A stretch of 64,000 bases of DNA, from NCBI GenBank assembly GCA_965112735.1, contig OZ218962.1:620001-684000 (forward strand). Direction: 5' to 3'. The notes under the pieces were generated by a model. The model was given only the letters and a program-made list of their open reading frames with translations. It was not told the DNA's origin and did not search any database. Below are positions 35,701 through 46,304 of the stretch, piece after piece. A program made the position numbers and the translations under genes. The DNA is from Phaeosaccion multiseriatum (lineage: Eukaryota; Ochrophyta, other classes). Every line of letters begins with the position of its first letter. The first letter of the stretch is position 1.

Positions 35701-36395
35701 TGCTAGCTCACCTTGCAGCTTGTTGTCCTGCAGGTAGAGATATTTCAGACCTCGCAGTTGGCCCAATGAGGCAGGTATCGAGCCTGCGGGGAAGGGTGGC
35801 ACCAATCGCGTTAGGAGCCCCTCGAGACATGCAAACTACGGCATACAGGAAGGTGGTATGACATGATGCTTATGACCCACCTGTCAACATGTTGTTATTC
35901 AGGGCGAGTCTCACCAGCGCCTGCGAATGGGCCAGCTGGGCCGGTATCGTGCCTGTGGACATGGGCAGGCCAGCACCACATGGTTAGTAGCCCCTCACGA
36001 CAGTGCAAAAAGGAGAGGTGATGCCTGTAACTGTAACGCACCTTTCAAGTTGTTGCCATCAAGCCTTAGGACTTCAAGTGCCTGCAATCGACCAAGCGAC
36101 GCCGGAATCGTGCCTGAGGACAAGCGTAAGCACCAGCAGTCGCGTTGTTAGAAGCCCCTTCGGACGAGTGCAAGCCAAAAGGGAGAGAGTCGCTAGGTGG
36201 TAGGTGCGCGATGATGCATCTCTCACCGATGAGCCCGTTTGTACAGAGGTCGAGCCATTGGACACGTCCATCCGCGCTCACATCGACGCCGTGCCACCTC
36301 GAGAAGGGGGCTCCAGTGTTCCAGTTTTCCTTGTTGGTCCATTGATACCCTCCTGTGACGTCAAAGAGAGAGACGAGCACGGCATGATTCGCCAT
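30048..36395 (-). CDS. LRR - coiled-coil - non-RD protein kinase - RING/IBR fusion protein
   Basis: Eleven exons in phase: complement(30048..31715, 31901..32578, 32736..32909, 33058..33411, 33571..33756, 33892..35075, 35338..35487, 35712..35783, 35881..35952, 36042..36113, 36227..36395); 1592 aa from the first Met, possibly longer. The N-terminus (SLFDVTGGYQWTNKENW, GVDVSADGRVQWLDL) is the cap typical of stramenopile LRR proteins. Three LRRs on single 72-nt exons and one 150-nt exon with two more follow. Next is a 390-residue helical, coiled-coil-like region. The kinase has HPNLVGV, VHCDLKPSNVLL (HCD, non-RD), SDFDG in place of DFG, and RYAPPEL; no clear glycine loop is seen. C-terminal to it are CGTCWETF...HFICDEC (RING1-like) and CPRCKYAF...CGRCAAGFCAYC...DAHTHV (IBR-like), as in RBR E3 ligases. 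The end is an extreme Asp/Glu/Gly tail. No transmembrane helix was found; the 5' end is not certain. Confidence 0.78.
30536..30581. repeat. coding (ATC)n tract, poly-Asp
   Basis: The plus-strand ATC array reads as an unbroken Asp run on the minus strand, within the acidic C-terminal tail of the LRR-kinase-RBR protein. Confidence 0.85.
32641..32735. repeat. (CA)n intron microsatellite
   Basis: A CA array (GT on the coding strand) begins at the donor of the intron inside the kinase domain of the LRR-kinase gene. Confidence 0.9.
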
Positions 36396-37904
36396 TACCC
36401 CCCTTGTTGCCAACCCGAGCAGCTCTATCCTCCGTCCGGATCCGGTGGGTCCCTTCTGCAGAGGCAAGAAGGCCTGCTGGTGCACCTGCGCCGCCCTTCT
36501 GAAGATCTGTCTCCCCAGAGTGACGAGGGGTAGATGATGGGCCTTCTTTTGTGAAGGTGCCGCTGCAGCATATGCTGGAAGTGATATCGGGGGGAGGACG
36601 TACAGCCACGGAGAGGGATGGGAAAGGCAGCACGGACGCGAGACATTGTGGGATAGAAGCTCAATAGGGGGGGGGGGGATGGAAGGGGGGGAAATACAGT
36701 GCAGCAGACGTGCTCGACATGCCCAGCAGCGCCGGGACGGAGCGAGACCAGGTCAGCGGCCACAAAACGAGAGACGAGCGGGGTCTGCGAATAGATGCAA
36801 CAGCCTTGTCATCCTCGGCGCGTTGCTTACGTGAGAATGGCGGGGGCTCCAGGGAGAGAGGCGTTGACCCGGTCCAGCCGCAACAACAGACCTGGCTGGA
36901 AGGAGAGAGGTAGCTGGCCCAGTAAGGGTGAAGGCGAACGAAGTAGTGGCCATAGCGCGCTCTTGCGAGAGGATATTGACGTAACGCCGCGGAGATCCCA
37001 AATCTACAATCATGCACAAGTTGGTGTTTCGTTTGGGTCACAGTTGTTGGTGGAAAATTTCCTCCCCTTCTCACTTCATTAAGTCAATAAAGTTTCCCCT
37101 TCTCACTTCACAACTGGCCATCATTCGTTCTTAAGGAGGCAGGCGTGCACGTCTACTTCATCCCAAACACACAGGGTGCTTCTTCCTCTTCCCTCGTGCC
37201 CACTGTGCGAGTCGACCCACACCGTACCGGCGGCTGGATTGGCTGACTGAGGCTTCAGGCGAAAGCTGACACCCCCGGCGCCGCCTGCTTGGGCACCAAG
37301 CGGCCATGTATCATCGTCGCTCACACACCTTCCCACCGCCTCTCGCCCACCCCCCTCCCCCCCGCGTCTGCTGACAGGTCTCCTGCTCCTCGCTCCCCTC
37401 CGTCGGCGTCCACAGCAAAAGCCTGAGAGGGAGCTCACCCTCCCCCCCCTCCTCTCCCGCTCCGTTCCATCTCCATGAATCGCTCCATGCTTCCCAACTC
37501 GTACCAACACCCGCCCACCTACCCAACCACCCAACAAACCAACCACCCATCCCCTCCACCCACCTACCCACCCACCCACCCACTCACCGATTCTCTACAC
37601 CTACTCCCTCTTGTATGCCGTCGTAAGTCAATGTCTTGCTATCACAGTTTTTTTTCTCTCCCTCCCCACCCCCTTCGTTTGCCTCTCATACTTTCCTAGC
37701 GAGACCTCAGGCTCAATCCACTCGGCTCCACTGCTCGCTTGTGCGCCGCTCGTGCCTCGGTGAGTCGAGATGAATGTGTCGCTATGGCCGGCTCGTTCGA
37801 CGCAAGTGCACAGCTATCGTCATCTCTGTGTCTGAGCCCCACCTCCCTCTCTCGGCTGGCTACCTTGCACTTGCTCATCCCGGATCCGAGGCCCCCGTCC
37901 CCGC
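36396..37904. other. region upstream of LRR-kinase gene and downstream of acidic protein gene
   Basis: About 1.5 kb. Open frames run into the LRR gene from upstream on the minus strand (to about 36550) and may extend it. A donor-like CTCAC|GTAAGC at about 36829-36834 (-) could end a further upstream exon. The direct repeat CCCCTTCTCACTTCA occurs twice at 37064-37110 around an AATAAAG. The stretch 37470-37600 is CCCA-rich. No gene is firmly supported. Confidence 0.45.
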
Positions 37905-40290
37905 CTATCCTCGTCCTCGACTCGACGATCTTGACGCGATTCTTTTGCTACGCTTCCTCGCGGAGGAGGAGGACGACGAGGAGGAGGAGCAGGAGGAGGG
38001 GGATGTCTCTCTGCTGCGACCAACCCAGGGGTCTATGCCCTCCTCTCCTTGGTCCTCTTGCTCGCTTTCAACCTCTTGGTCGTCCTCGCCACGGTGGTGG
38101 GGGCGACGACTGACCCGACGGTAGTCGCCATCCTTACCGCGTTTGGAGGAGGAGGAGGCGGGCGTGGATTTGGTGCTACTCCTGCCCCTAACGGTGGTCT
38201 GAGTGGTCGCCGGAGAAGGGGGAGGAGGCGAAAGAAGAGACATAGAAGAAGGGGCCCTCTCCTTGCCAGTGGCGCACTGCCTCTGGGGGCGATGGCCACC
38301 GTAGCCGTCCTGGTAGCTGCGCTGCGCCTCCTGCTCCTGGGGGTGGCCGCCAAAGAAGGGCGACGAAGACGAGGACGCTGCGGAAGTTGAACTTGAGGCT
38401 CCTCCTCCATCCGCCACGAGTGCGTTGTCGCGGAGGAGCGAAGACAGATCTCTCTCCGAGCCCTCTTTCCTGTGCCTCATTCCTGACCCGCCCCTGCCCC
38501 CTCCGCTCTCCTTCTTTCTGGAGCTACCGCCCCCCGTCGGCTGCTCTTCTTCTGCTGAGCCTGCCCGACTTTCGGTCTCATCCTCGTCGCCCCCGCCCTC
38601 CTCAGCATCCAGTGCCATCGCTTCTCGACGCTCTATGCCCCCCCCCCGTGGAGTGACGCCTGACGAGGGCCCTTCAAGCTCCTGGTCTTCGTCGCCATCG
38701 TCCACCATGGCTCCTGCCGCAGTGGCTCGAGGAGGAATGTTCTCAGCACCCCTCTCGGATCGGGGCTCGCCACGGTGGCCCTCCTCGTCCTCCCCCTCCT
38801 CCTCTTGTTCCCCGTTGTCGTCCCCTTCCTCATCCTCGTCTTCTCCATCCTCCTCTTGGTCGTCGTCCTGCTCCTCCCCCTCCTCCTCCTCGTCCTCCTC
38901 TTCCTGCTCCTGCTCCATCGGAGCCTCCCTATTCGCCCCCTCTTGGTCCCTGTGCTCGCCACGGTCGCACTCCTCCGACTCTTCCTCATCATGGACTCTT
39001 GTGTTGGAGGCCAAGGACAGAGCTGTTGCCCCTGCCCCTGCCCCTGTCCCTGGCCCACTGGTGTTGGCAGTGGCACCACCTTGGTCCGCGAGCCTGGCAA
39101 GATCTCCACCGCCCCGGGTGCTGTTGTTGTCGTCGTTCTGAGCCTCAAAGCCTTGCGGATCGTTCCCACACTCCGTCGGCGCCGCACCAGAGTCGACGCT
39201 GGCGCTGGCGTGTCCCACTGAGCTGGCCTGACGACGGCGATCGCCTCCTTCCTTCTCCTCCTCGCCTCGGATGCTCCCCCTCTCCGAGGAATCTCCGTTG
39301 TTCCAAGACCGGTACACGGCGTTGGTGGAGCCGTCGTCGTACTTATCCTGCTCCAGACCCTGAGCCTCGTACTCTTCAGCATCTTCTCGTCCGAGCCCGC
39401 TCCAGCCGGAGACGGAAGTGTCTTTGGACGACGGGGCGGCTATGCCGGTGCAGGAGCCTGCCGCTGCCTGATCACGCCACTCGTTGCTATCCGCGCCCCG
39501 ATGAGCCCGACCACCTTGACCCTCCTCCAATACCCAAGCTTGCTGGTGAGCGCGGCTCTGACTAGGGTGAACAGGCGTAGAGTTAGGTCGGGCACCGCTG
39601 CGCTGCGAAGGCCCTTGCCCTTGGGATGAGCCGCCGAGTGGTAGGGCCCTTCGCGCAGTGGGGGTTAAGTGGGCGTTTTCTGCCGCCGCGGGGAGTGGCG
39701 TGTGCTGCTTTCCAGACGTAGTCGGTCGCGTCGGCTCGGAGTCCACCGCGGTGAACACGTGCTCTACGCTCGCCTGCGTCTGGCAGAGGGCTTGATGGGA
39801 CGCGTCCGCCTCCGTCTGTGGCGACGTAGCGATGAGTGAGGCAGCGCGAATCGGAGAAGGAGAAGCGGGTGGCCACGGGGCGGCGGAGAGGGTCATTCAG
39901 TGAGTCAAAGCATTGGCCAGAAGTTGCGTACTGCCAGGTAGGAAAGGGAAGGTAATGAGGACCACTTTGACGCACGAGGCAAATCTTTGCTCTCGGACCT
40001 CTTTCCCGCCGGGCCCTGAGACGCGCGCCTTTTCTCCCAGGCCTGAGCCCACAACGCACCTGCTTCGTCGCCAAGATTTGGCATCCTTCGTTGAGCTTCT
40101 CCATCGCTTCGACAGCGGCAGACAGTGCACTGGTTAGCGCAGGGAGAACCTCGGGGGGGAGCAGGTGCGACGCCGGGATCGAGAGCGACCGTTGCTCGCC
40201 TGCTGTGACGGAAGAAGCAGCGCCACCCGCCGCAGCAGCAGTAGCCCCCGCGGCACGAGGAGCAAGCTGGAAGTGGCTTTGACTCATCAT
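37905..40290 (-). CDS. acidic, Ser-rich, largely disordered protein of unknown function
   Basis: Two exons: complement(37905..39815, 40060..40290), 713 aa. Exon 1 ends ATLATK-type sequence at CAG|GTGCGT, and exon 2 begins after GCCACAG in phase 0. The junction region (ALTSALSAAVEAMEKLNEGC, then TEADASHQALCQTQASVEHV) reads as one helical segment of about 60 residues. That is the only part likely to fold. The rest is low complexity: Gly/Ser/Asp, a long Glu/Asp block (residues roughly 390-480), then Ser/Pro and a Ser/Arg-rich basic end (ARKRSKRIASRSSSRGRG). The SR-like end and acidic block suggest a nuclear protein, but no family was recognised. The gene start is 358 nt from the divergent ankyrin gene. 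Confidence 0.6.
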
Positions 40291-40648
40291 ATTTTCCCGA
40301 TAGCTCTGGTCTGGTCTTTGCAGGCTGCCGTTCTTTCTCTTTTTCTCTCTCCTTTGCCTCAAGCTTTTATGTCGATCCGAAATATTACTTCGCCCCCCCT
40401 GGGGTGGTTGGGAGCCTTCCGGTGCCTTCCAGAAACGGATGGCTCAGCCTTCCAAACGCAACAAAATCAATTAGCGACAGCGCTGCTCTCTCTTTGCTCC
40501 TTACAAGTGTAGTACCGCACGAGGAACAGACTTAGGTGGGCGAGCGACAACTCAGCGACAAGCATCCTCGCTCTCGCTTCGTTCGTAGTGCTGCCGCACG
40601 CCTGCGGAACGTGGGGCGCTGTCTCCGATCGAGGAAGTTGCTGCTGCG
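40291..40648. promoter_or_regulatory. bidirectional promoter region, acidic protein (-) / ankyrin gene (+)
   Basis: 358 nt between divergent start codons. It includes a T-rich stretch (40320-40375) and moderately AT-rich sequence unlike the flanking exons. No specific motif is recognised; the role follows from position. Confidence 0.5.
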
Positions 40649-42236
40649 ATGCTCCCACCCTCGCCGCCCCCGCTGCCCCCGACGCCACCGCCCTCGCCGG
40701 TGGACTGGGGGTCGAGGTGGGTGGAGGAGGTTCCCTCTCCGCTCCTACCGCAGCTGCGGCAACTCATCACCACTCCCCCCTCTCAGCGGGTTATATCGCC
40801 TGAGGTAAGATGGCGAAGCGTGAGGAAAGAAGCGGTGCAAAAGAGAGCAATACACTACTCACGAGCACATTCTACTTAACTTGGCTTTTGCCGATGTGGA
40901 AGGCCTCAAACTTCAGCAATTTCACTCCCACTCTAACCTCTCCGCTCCGGGACCGTCCCACTCCACGCAGGGGCGGTGGCTCTACCAGGCCATCAAGACG
41001 GGTGAGAATATCCTGGCAGTGAGGACGACGATTCGAACGTGCATCTTATCGCACGGCAGAGAAAGTTTGGAGCAGCCTCTCCACAAACAAGGCTATACCG
41101 CGCTGTTCGTCGCTGCGATGTACGGCAGGGTGGATGTCCTCCGCCTCTTGGTGCAGGAAGGCTCCGATTTCAGCACCGGACAAGGTCCGGCAGGGGACAC
41201 GCCCTTGATTGTAGCTAGTGGGAGAGGACACGATCCATGTGTGAGGCTGATGTTGGACTTCGGAGCCGAAGTCGACCAAGCCAATCTCTCCGGTGCAACG
41301 GCCTTGCTCGCGGCTTCTCAGGAAGGGCATTCTGGAGTAGTGCAGCAGCTCGTGGCGGCGAAAGCAAATGTTGACGCACCCGACAGTCACGGCTACAGTC
41401 CGATTTGGCTGGCTTCTCAGAACGGGCACACATCGGTTGTAGAGCAGCTCCTTTCAGCCCGAGCAGATGTGGATCACGCGGACAAAGGAGGAGCCACTCC
41501 GCTCCTCGTCGCGTCCAAATTCGGGCATGAGAGCGTGGTGCGACAGCTCATAAGAGCTCACGCCAGCATCGACAAGGCTGGAGCTAAAGGTGTGACTCCG
41601 CTTTGGGCAGCCTCTCAAGAGGGGCAGGCTTCTGTCGTGCGGCAGCTTCTTAAGAAGCATGCCCGCGTGGATGCGAGGGGGGGCAGTTGCGGTGATACTC
41701 CCCTCCTCATCGCTGCTCAAAATGGGCATTTGGCTGTGGTGGACAAGCTCTTGTGGGCAGGAGCAGACGTGATCGCGTCTGACGCCAATGGTTTCTCTCC
41801 TCTTCACTGTGCCGCTCAAGAAGGTCATGACGTCGTGGTGGCGCGCCTTCTCTCTGAGGGAGCGATGGCGGGAGCCGGGACCAACGACGGTACCATACCC
41901 CTCCACCTCGCTGCGCTGAAAGGGCGCGAGGCAGTGGTCGCTCATCTCATCTCCGCGGGATCTCCGATCGATGCCCAGCGAGCGGACGGCTTCACTCCGC
42001 TCCTTGTCGCTCTGTCTCACGACCAGCATGGTACTGCGCGACAGCTCCTCTCGGCCGGTGCGTCGGTGGACAAGACGATGGCTGCGGCACGGCGGAAGAA
42101 GCTCGGCCCAGAGATTGAGCAGCGACTCAGAGACATGGGCGCGGTCTTCTCCAGATCCCAAACTACACAGGATCCATCAAATGCGGGGAATCGATCCTAC
42201 GTTCGGCAAGGAGCGTGGGGTATCGCCGCAGGATAG
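40649..42236 (+). CDS. ankyrin-repeat protein of the array family, divergent member (10 repeats, tail frameshifted)
   Basis: Exons 40649..40804 and 40971..42236, 473 aa. Exon 1 is Pro-rich and ends VISPE at GAG|GTAAGA; exon 2 starts GRWLYQAIKTGEN after CCACGCAG in phase 0. Ten ankyrin repeats run from KQGYTALFVAAMYGRVDV to GASVDKTMA. The tail begins like its relative at 44444 (PEIEQRLRDMGA). It then ends in an unrelated reading (AGNRSYVRQGAWGIAAG). The expected family tail (MRGIDPTFGKERGVSPQ, GGVQSET) is present in the next frame to 42267, so an indel near 42150-42185 has probably truncated or replaced the C-terminus. Confidence 0.8.
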
Positions 42237-42771
42237 GTCCGGAGGCGTACAGAGCGAGACGACGTGAGAGGGCGTGGCGGAGGACATGCGCTGAAGAGCG
42301 AGCGTCAGCGGCTTGAGCCAGAGGAGTGGACGCGAGTGGACCCCGAGGGAGCATCACGAGTTCGCCGATTGAGCAGCGCGTGCATGGCGACGGACGAGGG
42401 GCGGTGCTGGAGGGAAGCGTTGCGAGTCATCCTTCAAGGGGAGGAGCGAGGAAGGAGAGGCGGGGAGGTGGATGCATGCACCGGCAGACTCTGCAGAATG
42501 GGGGCGTGTAAGGCTGGCACGTGAGGTAGAAGGCGCCACGTACACACGCGCAGCTATGTAAGTGAAGGGCAATGACATCCGATAGCTTGATGAAATATAT
42601 AAGAAGCTTTGGGCTGCGCTATTCATAAGATGCATCCTCAAAAAACGGTCCGCGTCTCGAGTAGTGCATTCAATGGAGGCTAGTGCGAGCCTTGATGCAC
42701 CGCCTCTGCTCATCACACAAACGCCCTTTTCGAGCTCCATCTCATTGGCTGCCGGAGGCTGGGGAAGGGTA
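42237..42771. other. convergent intergenic region with ankyrin-tail remnant
   Basis: The first 60 nt still hold tail-like coding sequence (GGVQSETT, stop, then EGVAEDMR up to about 42293). The rest is unique sequence without a supported gene, and includes the 3' end of the minus-strand Cys-rich gene. Confidence 0.55.
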
Positions 42772-44123
42772 TCAAGACGTGCCGAGTCCTCTGAAGGCCA
42801 CGAGCAGCACGACGAAAGCTGCGGCCAGCGCTGAGCCCAAGGAGAGCCCGAGGGGCCGTGGGGCGCCAGACCGCTCCTCGATGAGAGGCGGCATGGTGGG
42901 ATTGGTCTGTGAGTCGCTGAAGCCCGCAGCATTGGAAGTGGAGTCCGACCCATCCCCGCTGCCGAAGCAGGACGATATGTCCATGTCGCACTCGGCCTGC
43001 CACACGCACGTCAAGTAGGCGTGCAGCTCGGGTCCGTCACAGTTGGCGGCGACGGCGCTGTTGTAGCTCTCGCAGATGTCCTCCCTTGGGGTGTGGAGCG
43101 CAGGGCAAGGTCGGGCTGGGATGTGAGAATGGGACTACTATAACGGCTCGCCGCCGCTGAACTTGACGTTCTTACACCTCGCCTCGTCTCATCTCCGACT
43201 CGCCCCCTCTCCTACCCACCCTCTTCCGGTCCTGACTTCTGAGCAAGCGACTTCAGCTGAGCTGCACACACTTACAGGGTGAGCCCTCCGACGAACTCTC
43301 CCTCCCGCCCCCCACCGGGGCAGAAGGACGATCTGGAGGAAGCCTGGAGGCTATCCCACGCAACGGAGGCCAGTCCTTCAGTCGAGAAGCACTCGGGCCC
43401 CGAGCAGCTGGCAGCCTCCTCGCAGGCGCTGGACTCGGCCACACACTGCTCGTCCTCTTCCCCATCAGTGGTGCCTGTAGTGCTACTCGGCTCATCAGTG
43501 GGGATGGTCGGGGAGGGTGTCGTTTCACCAACAGGGGTGGTGGTTGGTGGTGGTGAGGGAGGAGGTGTCGATCCACCACCAGGGGGGAAGAAGAGAGTCG
43601 TTTCAGTGGAGGGGAACGTTCCCGTTCCTGTGCTTGTCGTCCCAACACCAGGGAGGGAGGTGGACGTGTCCGGTACCGTGCCTGTGTCCGTACTCGGCGT
43701 CCCACCACCAGGGCCAGAGAAGAAGCTCTCGTCGAAGCAGGAGGTGACGTCCACGCCGTCACAGGCCCCTGCCCACGAGCAGATGAAGTAGTCCCGCAGG
43801 CCCTCTGGGTACACGCACGACGAGAGGCGGTAAACTTGGCGGATGAAGGCGCAGACCTCATCGCTGGGGAGGAGGAGGAGGAGGAGGAGGAGGAGGAAGC
43901 GGGGGCGTGTGAGAGAGAAAGCACGTCGCGCTAGACATACATATCATATGAGAGCGAGAAATTCAAGGCGGCAGAGAGGTGACCAGTGAAATGCTTACAT
44001 GTTTGCCCGCGCTCGAGTCGGGCAAGGATCCTGGGCAGTAAGTGGGAACGTCGTTATATTTTCTTGAGTGCATGTTGGCTCACACGCCCCGCAAACGCTC
44101 AGGGCCAATGTGCAATCGCTCAT
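42772..44123 (-). CDS. Cys-rich extracellular-type protein with mucin-like linker and C-terminal membrane anchor
   Basis: Exons complement(42772..43084, 43276..43863, 43999..44123), 341 aa from the ATG used; an upstream signal-peptide exon is likely missing. Two copies of a Cys module are visible: C-x10-C...GLRDYFICSWAGAC...VTSCF and C-x10-C...ELHAYLTCVWQAEC...ISSCF. Both share L-x2-Y-x2-C-x-W-x3-C-x(5,6)-SCF. Between them lies a Thr/Pro/Ser/Gly-rich segment of about 100 residues (mucin-like) and a further Cys group. A hydrophobic segment near the C-terminus (SALAAAFVVLLVAFRGL) with few residues after it suggests a membrane or lipid anchor. The exon junctions complete codons (N-AT|C, L-CT|G). 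Family not recognised; a cell-surface role is inferred. Confidence 0.62.
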
Positions 44124-44443
44124 CTTTAGCTGCGATAGTGGTTTTGGTTTTGCTGCTGCTGTGCTCTGCTGCTCTGCTCTGAAGATAGTGTGTTGCTGTT
44201 GGGCACAGGGCGCTACACAAAGAGGGATATCAAAGAGGAACAAAAGGCGGGAATTTGAGCAGCTTTGGCTGTTGGTTCTTCATATCAGTTCCTCCCCATG
44301 GCTCTCTCAGATCTACTGTCCTTGAAGAAAGGTAGGGTGTGGTTAGGTGGGCCCTGGTGAGAGCCTCTTCGTGCCTGGCGCCGAAGGGAAGGGAAGAGGG
44401 GCTCGTCTCGAGGGTGGACGGAGAGGAAAAGTGCGCTGCTGGA
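44124..44443. promoter_or_regulatory. divergent region, Cys-rich gene (-) / ankyrin gene (+)
   Basis: About 320 nt between the assigned starts. It may contain a further 5' exon of the minus-strand gene, because an acceptor-like CTATCGCAG lies at about 44130-44140 on the minus strand. No promoter motif recognised. Confidence 0.4.
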
Positions 44444-46014
44444 ATGTCCCAGCGTTCGCCGAGGAGGAATCATCGGGCAGGCAGGCCGCCCCTCGTCCTG
44501 CCGCGCTCATTGTCCCCCGAGGTAAGAGCGGATTTCGTGTATGATATGGGTGCTACTTGTCATCGGTTTGTATGCGCTGATGGTAGTGAGTACAACAGGA
44601 ACGCAGCGGTGCAGATAAGAGCCGCGCCTCCGTTCTGGAAAGACTAAAAAAAGCCCTTCTCGCTCGTCTTCCGAACCCTTCCGCTCCACAGAAGGGGCAG
44701 GGATTCTTCCAGGCCATTGAGAGTAACGAGAGTTTCTCTACAGTGAGCGCGGTGGTTCGGAAGCGCATCGCCAAGCACGGCAGAGCAAGCCTGGATGAGC
44801 CTATTGACGATCAAGGGTGCACGCTGCTAATTGGAGCTGCGGCGTACGGTCGGCTGGATGTCGTGGACTTTCTCCTGGAGGAAGGAGCCTCTTTCAACAC
44901 GGGTGAGGGCTCGATGGGGGATACGCCCTTGATAACGGCAAGCGTGAATGGATGCGACGAGGTGGTGAAGCGGCTGCTGGACTGCGGAGCTTCTGTGAAT
45001 CAGGCCAATCTCGGTGGATTCACGCCTTTAATCGCCGCCGCCGAGAAGGGGTACTCGACAATAGTGCAGCAACTCCTCACGGCACGTGCCAGCGTCGATG
45101 CTGCCGGGAGTCAAGGCTTAACTTCGATTTGGCTAGCTTCTCAGAATGGGCACACCTCCGTTGTTCGGCAGCTCATTTCAGCCGAAGCGCATGTGGAGCA
45201 AGCAGGCAAGCTCGGGAGGACTCCGCTCTTTATGGCTTGTAAGAGCGGACATGGGGGGGTGGTTAAGGAGCTCATCAGAGCCAACGCTTCCATAGACAAG
45301 GCTGACGGCGATGGCAAGACTCCGCTTTGGGCAGCCTCGCAAGAGGGCCATGTTTGCGTCGTGCAGCAGCTTCTCGATGAGCATGCCAGCGTTGATGCAA
45401 GGGGGCATAGCTTCGGCACCACTCCGCTCATCATCGCTGCTCAGAATGGACGTTTGGCTGTGGTGGAGAAGCTCTTGACGGGCGGAGCGGACGTTTGCGC
45501 GTCTACAATCAAAGGCCTCACTGCTCTCCACTGGGCCGCTCAACAAGGTCACGAGGACGTGGTGGAGAGCCTCCTCTCTGCGGGAGCAAGGGTGTGGAGA
45601 GGGACCAACGATGGCACGACCCCTCTCTACGTCGCCGCTCGAAATGGCCATGACGCCGTCGTCTCCCGTCTTCTTGTTGCGGGATCTCCCATTGATGCAC
45701 AGCGGTCGAACGGGTTTACCCCTCTACTTGCCGCCATCTTTCATAACCAGCACGGCATTGCGCTGCAGCTTCTTGCGGCCGATGCCTCTGTGGACAAGGC
45801 CTTGGCTGGGGCGCGGCTGAATCGACTGAGGCCCGAGATTGAGCAGCGACTCGGAGAGGCAGCAGCAGCCTTCTTCGGAACTGAGAGCGCTCTGGAGATG
45901 ATGAGCAGGACGGATTCGGTGCTCGGTAAGGAGAGTGGGATACCGCCGCTGGAGAGCCGCCCCTGGGACGTGCAGAGCGAGACGTCGGAAGGCGAGGAGG
46001 AGGAAATGCGCTGA
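44444..46014 (+). CDS. ankyrin-repeat protein of the array family, divergent member (10 repeats, intact tail)
   Basis: Exons 44444..44521 (ends LPRSLSPE at GAG|GTAAGA) and 44692..46014 (starts KGQGFFQAIESNES after CTCCACAG), 466 aa. Intron phase and position match the other family members, and exon 1 ends in SPE like the gene at 40649. Ten ankyrin repeats run from DQGCTLLIGAAAYGRLDV to DASVDKALA. The tail is complete here: RPEIEQRLGEAAAAFFG, then SVLGKESGIPPLESRPW and VQSETSEGEEEEMR. This copy shows what the family C-terminus looks like undisturbed. It forms a recent-looking pair with 40649-42236. No enzyme domain; soluble scaffold inferred. Confidence 0.85.
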
Positions 46015-46064
46015 GCGAAGGGCTGCACGTGAGTGAGCGAGGGTACCGCGGGGAGTCCATCCGA

Positions 46065-46157
46065 CGTTCGGCAAGAAGCGTTGGGTATCGCCGCCGGAGA
46101 GGGCCTGGGGCCGTGCACAGCGAGACGTGGGAGGGCATGGCCGAGGAAATGTTCTGA
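46065..46157 (+). pseudogene. orphan ankyrin-family tail module
   Basis: Fifty nt after the stop of the preceding ankyrin gene a second, decayed copy of its tail occurs: FGKKRWVSPPERAWG in one frame, then VHSETWEGMAEEMF and a stop in another. It looks like a duplicated last-exon fragment, not a gene. Confidence 0.6.
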
Positions 46158-46304
46158 CGCAACGAGGAGGGGAGGGAAGGGGCTACGAGGTAATCGCGTG
46201 TATGCAAGAATGTATTTCTTTCGTATTATCGGTTAGTGTATGCCCTCTCTCATTCGGGGAGTGCCCCTCCACAAGCCATCGCTCAGCCCCTCCGCCCTTA
46301 GGGC

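Noticed and set aside
36753-37074. Possible signal-peptide exon upstream of the LRR gene (-)
   Set aside because: A donor-like site exists at about 36834, but two reading frames are equally plausible and neither joins to the LRR exon through a clear acceptor.
37121-37620. ORFs on both strands between the acidic protein and LRR-kinase genes
   Set aside because: Composition follows CCCA and G-rich repeats, with no splice-consistent extension or motif.
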